Translations under genes and position numbers: made by a program
In this document: piece by piece, positions 6,978-10,788 of the stretch
Layout of the letters: each line of letters begins with the position of its first letter
Numbering within the stretch: position 1 is the stretch's first letter
Source of the DNA: Candidatus Cloacimonadota bacterium
GTDB lineage: Bacteria; Cloacimonadota; Cloacimonadia; Cloacimonadales; Cloacimonadaceae
Direction of reading: 5' to 3'
Assembly: GCA_016875595.1 (NCBI GenBank)
Contig: VGPI01000060.1
Location: forward strand, 1 to 10,788
Length of the DNA: 10,788 nucleotides
Notes under the pieces: model-generated
Told to the model about the DNA's origin: nothing
What the model saw: the letters and a program-made list of their open reading frames with translations, nothing else
Database searches by the model: none

Positions 6978-8069
6978 TTATGTAATTGGGTCACTAATCC
7001 CAAAACGGTATTTCAGAGTAAGATGCTTAAAAGCTCCTGTTTCTCCCTTCAGGCGAAGCGTCCATTGGCGCAGGATCTCATCGTAAACCACTAAGTCGTG
7101 GATGCACTTGCCGATGTAGAAGAGGGACTTCAGGTTCATACTGAATGCTTTTTTGTACTTGTAGGTGGAGTCGTCTCTGCTCATCCCGCCGCCCATGGAC
7201 AGGTATTTGAAACCGCTGGCAAGCAGGGCTTTGATACCCTCATCCCGCAGGAATCTATTGGGCTTGGTAAAATAGTAATCTTCCAGAGTCCCGGAGAGAA
7301 ATCCATAGGCGTTGATCCCGCTGTGCAGATACATATCTGCCGAGATGGGCTTGCCATCGTAGTAAGCAAAACCGATGAACAGGTTTTCGGATAATGTGTC
7401 TCGCAATGACTGGTAGTACTGATCGGAAAAGAGATAGAAACTGCTGGCATTTCTCCGCTGCATCGTATGCAGATACAAGGCTTGGAAAAAGTCAAATTGG
7501 GTGGATGTGATGTCAGCGCCGAAGTGAGCACTGAAGGTAAGACCGAACTGTCTTGCTTTGTTAACTGATGATCTTACCTCTCTATCGTATGAGTAGTTCC
7601 AGATATCCTCGTAGGTAGTGAGATGAAGCAATACATTATCCAAGGTTTCGATCGGCGGTGCCCACAAGCACAGGTTTTCGTTCTGTAAAACCGGATTATA
7701 ACGGATGAATTCAGCGATTATGGTCTCCTGCTTACACCATTCATTCCATGCTACGGCAAGACCTTGGATAAAATCAGGATCGTCAGTCGTGCAGGCCACC
7801 CCATTATAACCATAAGCTCCCTGAATATCAAAGTATTCCTTGTCCAGGTCATAGCCAAGGTCATTGATCCTGCTCTTTAGAAAAGGATAGAGGGCAATCT
7901 CGCCCTTATCCCTGTAAACAAAACAATGTGCTGTGTCAGAACCCATATCCTCATAGAGCTTCACGTACTCCGGCAAGTAATAGACGTCCTGTTGTTCGAG
8001 GGGAAGCTGATCGAGATAACCCTTCCATTTCTCTCTGTCGCTCCATGATAAGACATCATACATCGACAT
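6978..8069 (-). CDS. FemAB/GNAT_6-like acyl- or aminoacyltransferase
   Basis: From MSMYDVLSWS the protein is 363 aa. By eye it has a duplicated-GNAT FemAB-like layout: an N-terminal half with YYLPEYVKLYED (30-41) and FLKSRIND (63-70), a central WNYSYDREVRSSVNKARQFG (157-176) like the R-x-x-(I/V)-x-KA-x-x-x-G segment of FemAB and GNAT_6 proteins, and a C-terminal half with AYYDGKPISADMYL (235-248), NRFLRDEGIKALL (271-283) and YLSMGGGMS (289-297). Family knowledge: FemABX use aminoacyl-tRNA to build peptidoglycan bridges; related proteins in exopolysaccharide loci are thought to modify glycans or lipids. Inference: transfer of an acyl or aminoacyl group to the repeat unit. Start choice: ATG at 8067-8069 follows GGTGGAAGAT; upstream in-frame ATGs at 8117, 8090 and 8081 lack a comparable site, and 8063 is also possible. 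Confidence 0.78.
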   Translation of the reverse strand: MSMYDVLSWSDREKWKGYLDQLPLEQQDVYYLPEYVKLYEDMGSDTAHCFVYRDKGEIALYPFLKSRINDLGYDLDKEYFDIQGAYGYNGVACTTDDPDFIQGLAVAWNEWCKQETIIAEFIRYNPVLQNENLCLWAPPIETLDNVLLHLTTYEDIWNYSYDREVRSSVNKARQFGLTFSAHFGADITSTQFDFFQALYLHTMQRRNASSFYLFSDQYYQSLRDTLSENLFIGFAYYDGKPISADMYLHSGINAYGFLSGTLEDYYFTKPNRFLRDEGIKALLASGFKYLSMGGGMSRDDSTYKYKKAFSMNLKSLFYIGKCIHDLVVYDEILRQWTLRLKGETGAFKHLTLKYRFGISDPIT

Positions 8070-8212
8070 ATCTTCCACCATCCTGTTCATAACTCTTACA
8101 GCCCTGAAACAAATCATGCCTAAAGAACGGCATGTATACTGGTTTATGTTTGCCGAGTATGTGAATAAAACTGACTGGGGTTAAGCATGGAATTACGAAT
8201 GATGGGATGATA
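8070..8212 (-). other. Intergenic gap with a short stem-loop
   Basis: These 143 bp separate the GNAT stop from the FemAB-like start and are the largest gap inside the cluster apart from the palindrome region. The only structure seen is CATGCC (8115-8120) / GGCATG (8129-8134) with an 8-nt loop; on the minus strand it is followed by a modestly T-rich ATTTGTTT. This could be a weak terminator or attenuator, but a 6-bp stem is not convincing. No clear promoter pair was found. A 14-codon ORF starting ATGCTTAACCCC lacks a ribosome-binding site and is probably chance. Confidence 0.3.
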
Positions 8213-8767
8213 TTATTGATCAATGTACCTGTCACCGGGTTCTCCATACAAAACCTCATATTCCGGCTTTAACATCGAGATAGTTACCATATCGTGAAAT
8301 GTATTTTGCTTGAAAATCGCACTTCTCTGAATTCCCTCCTGCTTGAACCCCAATTTTGCTACCATTTTCATTGAAGCCACATTTTTCTCGAGTAAACCGG
8401 AATAAAATCTATAGATTGGCATCTCTTCAAAGACGAACCTCAAGAGGAGGATCCCCACATCTATCGAAATCCCCTTACCCCTATAACTTGGGTCGATGAA
8501 AATGGATCCCCATAGGGCATTTCTATTCCTAAGATCAATATTATTAACGCTGGTGTATCCAATTAGTTGGTCATTATCCTTCAGACAAATAGCCAGATAA
8601 ATATTGGTCTTGTCATTGTGTATCTTGTCTTCTATCCATTTTTTCTCACGTTCTGTCGAAACAAAGAACTTGTTTCCAGTGATATTGTTGTAGATGTCCT
8701 CATCGTTCCTGAATTTTATAAACAAATCGATATCAGACATTTCAAATGCTCTAAAGTAAACTCGCAT
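8213..8767 (-). CDS. GNAT N-acetyltransferase, RimJ/RimL type, nucleotide-sugar modification likely
   Basis: From MRVYFRAFEM the protein is 184 aa, normal for this family. It has RNDEDI (20-25), the acetyl-CoA loop IDPSYRGKGIS (91-101) with the R-G-x-G element at 96-99, and the LEKNVASMKMVAKLGFKQEG segment (126-145) typical of RimJ/RimL-like GNATs. Family knowledge: PseH, which acetylates the 4-amino group of a UDP-sugar in pseudaminic acid synthesis, is of this type. Inference: lying 36 bp after a LegC-like aminotransferase, it probably acetylates the amino sugar made by that enzyme. The start is fixed by a perfect GGAGG (8774-8778) 6 nt upstream; a TTG at 8782 would skip this signal. The gene is visibly richer in A and T than its neighbours, hinting at separate acquisition. 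Confidence 0.88.
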   Translation of the reverse strand: MRVYFRAFEMSDIDLFIKFRNDEDIYNNITGNKFFVSTEREKKWIEDKIHNDKTNIYLAICLKDNDQLIGYTSVNNIDLRNRNALWGSIFIDPSYRGKGISIDVGILLLRFVFEEMPIYRFYSGLLEKNVASMKMVAKLGFKQEGIQRSAIFKQNTFHDMVTISMLKPEYEVLYGEPGDRYIDQ

Positions 8768-8773
8768 CTGTGA

Positions 8774-8778
8774 CCTCC
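8774..8778 (-). promoter_or_regulatory. Ribosome-binding site of the GNAT gene
   Basis: GGAGG lies 6 nt before the ATG at 8765-8767 in the 36-bp gap after the LegC-like gene. It decides the GNAT start and is one of only two textbook Shine-Dalgarno sequences found in the window, so this gene is probably translated independently of its upstream neighbour. Confidence 0.8.
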
Positions 8779-8803
8779 ACAATAATCTAAAACTCCATCA
8801 TTT

Positions 8804-10000
8804 TCACATTATACTGCTTGGGATATTTACCAACCGAGCCACGATGTTCATTGATGTAACCAATCCTCCGCATAGTGCAGTTTCAAACATTTTCAATTGG
8901 TTCATTAGGATCCAGGCCGGTCTGGTCATAACCTTCTGATCGTTAGTTTCTTGCAGGAATCTGTTCCTTGCCTGTTCATCCGGTAGCAGGATGCAATTGA
9001 GCCAATAGTTGGATATTGAGTTTGATGGTTCAGTTATATATTCAATCTCTGGCAGATCAAGGAAATAATCCTGATATCTCTGAGCCAGGTCGCGTTTGCT
9101 CCGGATCATTTCGGGTAGCATTTCCATCTGCGCACAACCGATGGCAGCATTGATATTGGGCAGGCGATAATTGTATCCGGTCATGTCATGTTCGAAAAGC
9201 CAAGGATGCGGCTTTTTGGCCGTGGTAGTGATGTGTTTTGCCAGCTTGCCCAGTTCTTCATCATTGGTCAGGACCATTCCACCACCGCCGGTGGTGATGG
9301 TCTTGTTGCCATTAAAACTAAGAATGCCCAGCTTACCGAAGGTGCCGGTGTGCTGTCCTTCATAGTAACTGCCGATGGATTCGGCTGAATCCTCCACCAC
9401 TGGTATATGGTAGCGGTCGCAGATCTCGATGATCCGGTCTATCCGGCAGGGATGACCGAAGGTGTGCATCGGGATGCAGGCGGAGATAGGGCGCTTTGCC
9501 CACTTATATAATGCGACAGGTTGAGAGAGTTGAGTGCTGCTTGCTAAACCGTCCAAACCCTCTCGACCTTCTATACCTTCAATAACAACATTCTCAGACA
9601 ACCACTGTTCCAATGCCTCCGGTGACATACCCAAGGTATCCCGGTCGATATCGACAAAGACGGGATCGGCACCGCAATAGGATATGGCATTGCAGGTGGC
9701 GATAAAAGTAAGCGGTTGGGTGATCACCAGATCACCGGGTTTTACTCCAGCCAGGAGTAGAGCTATATGCAAGGCAGCAGTGCCGTTCACGGTAGCCACT
9801 GCTCGTTTGACACCGGTAAACTCCTGGATCATCTTCTCGAATAGGTCAACGTATTTTCCTACTGAAGACACATAAGTACTGTCTATACAGTCCAAGACAT
9901 ATTTCTTCTCGTTACCGCCGAAGTACGGCTCGTGGAGAGGAATGAAGTTGCGGCTTGGATAAAGTGAGCGGATAAAGTCGATTACGGGCTTATAATTCAT
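8804..10000 (-). CDS. legC: LegC-family PLP-dependent sugar aminotransferase (DegT/DnrJ/EryC1 fold)
   Basis: From MNYKPVIDFI the protein is 398 aa. LegC-like landmarks run in order: FIPLHEPYFGGNEKKYVLDCID (split around 19-40), TYVSSVGK (42-49), VNGTAALHIAL (71-81), HTFGHPCRID (179-188), VVEDSAES (201-208, D204 for the PLP nitrogen), SFNGNKTITTGGGG (228-241, Schiff-base lysine K233), GYNYRLPNINAA (275-286) and VNIPSS (391-396). Role: PLP- and glutamate-dependent amination of a UDP-4-keto-6-deoxy-HexNAc on a bacillosamine/legionaminate-type route; the partner dehydratase is not in the window. Start: the ATG overlaps the TGA of the four-helix gene (ATGA, 9997-10000); the frame stays open upstream only because it reads the 9-nt array as Ser-Thr-Phe-like triplets. 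Residues 141-161 are encoded by an inverted 9-nt repeat element and look like an insertion in a surface loop; catalytic residues are intact. Confidence 0.92.
   Translation of the reverse strand: MNYKPVIDFIRSLYPSRNFIPLHEPYFGGNEKKYVLDCIDSTYVSSVGKYVDLFEKMIQEFTGVKRAVATVNGTAALHIALLLAGVKPGDLVITQPLTFIATCNAISYCGADPVFVDIDRDTLGMSPEALEQWLSENVVIEGIEGREGLDGLASSTQLSQPVALYKWAKRPISACIPMHTFGHPCRIDRIIEICDRYHIPVVEDSAESIGSYYEGQHTGTFGKLGILSFNGNKTITTGGGGMVLTNDEELGKLAKHITTTAKKPHPWLFEHDMTGYNYRLPNINAAIGCAQMEMLPEMIRSKRDLAQRYQDYFLDLPEIEYITEPSNSISNYWLNCILLPDEQARNRFLQETNDQKVMTRPAWILMNQLKMFETALCGGLVTSMNIVARLVNIPSSIM
9520..9580 (-). repeat. Inverted 9-nt repeat element in frame inside the LegC-like gene
   Basis: Read on the minus strand, 9580-9545 is four 9-nt units (GAAGGTATA, GAAGGTCGA, GAGGGTTTG, GACGGTTTA) coding EGIEGREGLDGL. 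After a short spacer, 9537-9520 has units of opposite sense (CTCAACTCT, CTCAACCT) coding within STQLSQ. AGGTCGAGAGGGTT and CAACTCTCTCAACCT can pair at about 13 of 15 positions, giving a hairpin. The frame stays open and the element falls at residues 141-161, between the conserved LSEN and ACIPMHTFGHP segments. The units resemble the GTTGAGAAG arrays flanking the adjacent four-helix gene. Confidence 0.75.
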
Positions 10001-10461
10001 TTTCTCTGCTTCGCAGGTTGAGGAGGTCGAGAAGGTTGAGAAGGTTGAGAGGGTTGAGAAGGACTGCTGGGTGTCGCATTCCGTAGTTGATTCAATTGAT
10101 ATGATACTACATCGATAAGTTCTCTGGTTATATTGTATGCATCGTTTGAGACATTTTCGAGGTCGTGGCAAAGAATCAACTGACAAAGAACTTCCATAAG
10201 GCTCGCATAAGCAGTATGATAGAAGTGACTCTGATCTTTTCTGTTACATCGTGAGGATCCTTCTGCGATATTGGAACTAACGGAAACCGCTGCTCTTTGG
10301 ATCTGACTTACGAGGCCAAATTTGTCCTCTGATGGTAGGCCTTTTGTTAAAAAACAAACTTGTTTAATCAGCTTTCTTGAATTCTGCCAACCACTCAGTT
10401 TTTCAAATCCGTATTGGTGCAACTTTTCAACCTTCTCAACTATCTCACCCATCTCAACCAA
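9997..10461 (-). CDS. Four-helix-bundle protein (S23/IVP-like)
   Basis: The protein is about 151-154 aa. The family core is clear: FEKLSGWQNSRKLIKQV near the start, then GLVSQIQRAAVSVSSNIAEGSSR (46-68 counted from the ATG), YHTAYASLMEVLCQL and a final helix with ITRELIDVVSYQLNQL. Family knowledge: these proteins were first found as ORFs in 23S rRNA intervening sequences and also occur as free genes, often in glycan loci; their molecular function is not established. Both ends are repeat-derived: the N-terminus reads GEIVEKVEK and the C-terminal tail is repeated Ser-Gln-Pro (about 130-145), each from 9-nt arrays in opposite orientation. Start: TTG at 10461 has AAAGG 5 nt upstream; ATG at 10452 is the alternative. 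The TGA overlaps the LegC-like ATG, so the two genes are coupled. Confidence 0.88.
   Translation of the reverse strand: MVEMGEIVEKVEKLHQYGFEKLSGWQNSRKLIKQVCFLTKGLPSEDKFGLVSQIQRAAVSVSSNIAEGSSRCNRKDQSHFYHTAYASLMEVLCQLILCHDLENVSNDAYNITRELIDVVSYQLNQLRNATPSSPSQPSQPSQPSRPPQPAKQRK
10017..10061 (+). repeat. 9-nt tandem array (5 units of GTTGAGAAG type)
   Basis: Plus strand units: GTTGAGGAG, GTCGAGAAG, GTTGAGAAG, GTTGAGAGG, GTTGAGAAG, contiguous. It lies inside the 3' end of the four-helix-bundle gene, where on the coding strand (CTTCTCAAC) it encodes the Ser-Gln-Pro/Ser-Arg-Pro tail, and directly upstream of the LegC-like start. It is inverted relative to the array at 10423-10458. Confidence 0.95.
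10423..10458 (-). repeat. 9-nt tandem array (4 units), inverted copy at the 5' end of the four-helix gene
   Basis: Minus strand units: GTTGAGATG, GGTGAGATA, GTTGAGAAG, GTTGAAAAG, contiguous. It supplies the first codons of the four-helix-bundle gene (VEMGEIVEKVEK). Together with 10017-10061 it brackets the gene as an inverted repeat with about 360 nt between the arrays. Confidence 0.9.
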
Positions 10462-10468
10462 TGATACC

Positions 10469-10510
10469 TTTCATGTCCATTCGTGATCTTTCATTTGTGT
10501 TCATTCGTGG
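10469..10510 (-). repeat. CACGAATG-type intergenic repeat
   Basis: On the minus strand, CACGAATGAACACAAATGAA is followed by AGAT and CACGAATGGACATGAAAGG, two degenerate copies of a CACGAATGRACA-like unit. It fills most of the 54-bp gap between the flippase stop and the four-helix-bundle start. Similar sequence, misread as peptides of the MNTNE type, is dispersed in many bacterial genomes as far as I recall; family membership here is inference. Confidence 0.6.
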
Positions 10511-10515
10511 GAGCA

Positions 10516-10788
10516 CTACTTTCCAAAGAGCCCAAAAGTCCGGTTTTCCAGGATCAGCTTGGTTTGGTAGTAGCTCAGCCAAAGTGATATCGCCCGGGTA
10601 ATGATCGATGCGATCACGACTCCGGCGACTCCCCACAATCTGCCCAGTGGAATAGCCAGACCGATGAAAATTACACAACCTGTCCAGATCAGATACACCG
10701 ATAACTTGAGTTTTCCAGAGCCATTAATGAACTGGGTGAATGGGGCAGTAAATACGTTCAGTATGTAGAACACCGCCAAAGCTGCCGA
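10516..10788 (-). CDS. Wzx-type polysaccharide flippase, C-terminal end (5' part outside window)
   Basis: An open frame of 90 codons runs from the right edge to a TAG at 10516-10518. It has NVFTAPFTQFINGSGK, then a hydrophobic segment SVYLIWTGCVIFIGLAIPLG, a short GRLWGVAGVV turn and a further segment ending ASIITRAISLWLSYYQ, followed by a short polar tail. This resembles the C-terminal part of Wzx/RfbX flippases (MOP superfamily), where a conserved 'N/Q...G..K' loop precedes two helices and a 'G..G...A..' turn. Role: moving undecaprenyl-linked repeat units across the inner membrane. In-frame TTG at 10777-10779 is not a real start, since the frame stays open to the edge. Family level is fairly sure; exact subtype is not determinable from 90 residues. 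Confidence 0.78.
   Translation of the reverse strand, partial: SAALAVFYILNVFTAPFTQFINGSGKLKLSVYLIWTGCVIFIGLAIPLGRLWGVAGVVIASIITRAISLWLSYYQTKLILENRTFGLFGK

Noticed and set aside
8115..8134. CATGCC/GGCATG hairpin as a real terminator or riboswitch
   Set aside because: Six base pairs with a weak T stretch is too little; noted only as a structure within the gap.
8804..8890. Possible frameshift at the 3' end of the LegC-like gene
   Set aside because: The last 25 residues first looked atypical, but the frame ends in the family-typical VNIPSS and the other two frames give no better match, so the gene appears intact.
10017..10061. 9-nt arrays as a CRISPR array
   Set aside because: Units are 9 nt and contiguous with no unique spacers and lie in coding sequence.
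10001..10186. N-terminal extension of the LegC-like aminotransferase up to 10186
   Set aside because: The extra residues read the 9-nt array and the four-helix gene in another frame (Ser-Thr-Phe-like triplets) and have no family similarity. The ATG at 10000 overlaps the upstream TGA and begins the recognisable protein.

Overview
The window is a polysaccharide (O-antigen, capsule or exopolysaccharide) biosynthesis locus from a bacterium. Every supportable gene lies on the minus strand, so transcription runs from high to low coordinates. A Wzx-type flippase, a Wzy/WaaL-type membrane protein, GT4 glycosyltransferases, a LegC-type sugar aminotransferase and an S23/IVP-type four-helix-bundle gene together suggest a Gram-negative, possibly of the FCB group (Bacteroidota or Cloacimonadota-like). 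That placement is inference: the window has no rRNA or other phylogenetic marker.

Layout in transcription order: (1) C-terminal end of a Wzx-like flippase (10788-10516); (2) a 54-bp gap holding a CACGAATG-type repeat; (3) a four-helix-bundle protein gene whose two coding ends are built from 9-nt repeats in opposite orientation; (4) a LegC-family PLP aminotransferase, joined to gene 3 by an ATGA stop/start overlap and carrying a further inverted 9-nt repeat element in frame; (5) a RimJ/RimL-type GNAT acetyltransferase with a strong Shine-Dalgarno; (6) a 143-bp gap; (7) a FemAB/GNAT_6-like acyl- or aminoacyltransferase; (8) a 58-bp gap with a strong ribosome-binding site feeding two tiny ORFs that overlap one another and the next gene; (9) a Wzy/WaaL-like polymerase or ligase; (10, 11) two GT4 glycosyltransferases; (12) a complete CapK/PaaK-like adenylate-forming enzyme; (13) a SAM methyltransferase; (14) an intergenic region with a 42-bp-arm, 2-nt-loop palindrome; (15) a second CapK/PaaK-like gene running off the left edge. 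Genes 9 to 12 are nearly contiguous or overlap by 4 nt and look like one operon.

A working model: LegC and the GNAT make a 2,4-diamino-2,4,6-trideoxyhexose-type nucleotide sugar. The two GT4 enzymes extend the lipid-linked repeat unit, Wzx flips it, and the Wzy/WaaL protein polymerises or ligates it. The two CapK/PaaK-like enzymes, the FemAB-like protein and the methyltransferase probably activate, attach and modify non-sugar substituents.

The least ordinary content is in the repeats: the 90-bp palindrome, the 9-nt inverted arrays that enter two coding sequences, and the coupled micro-ORF chain ahead of the polymerase gene. No plus-strand gene, tRNA, rRNA, CRISPR array or transposase was seen, and no stretch longer than 300 bp lacks a gene.
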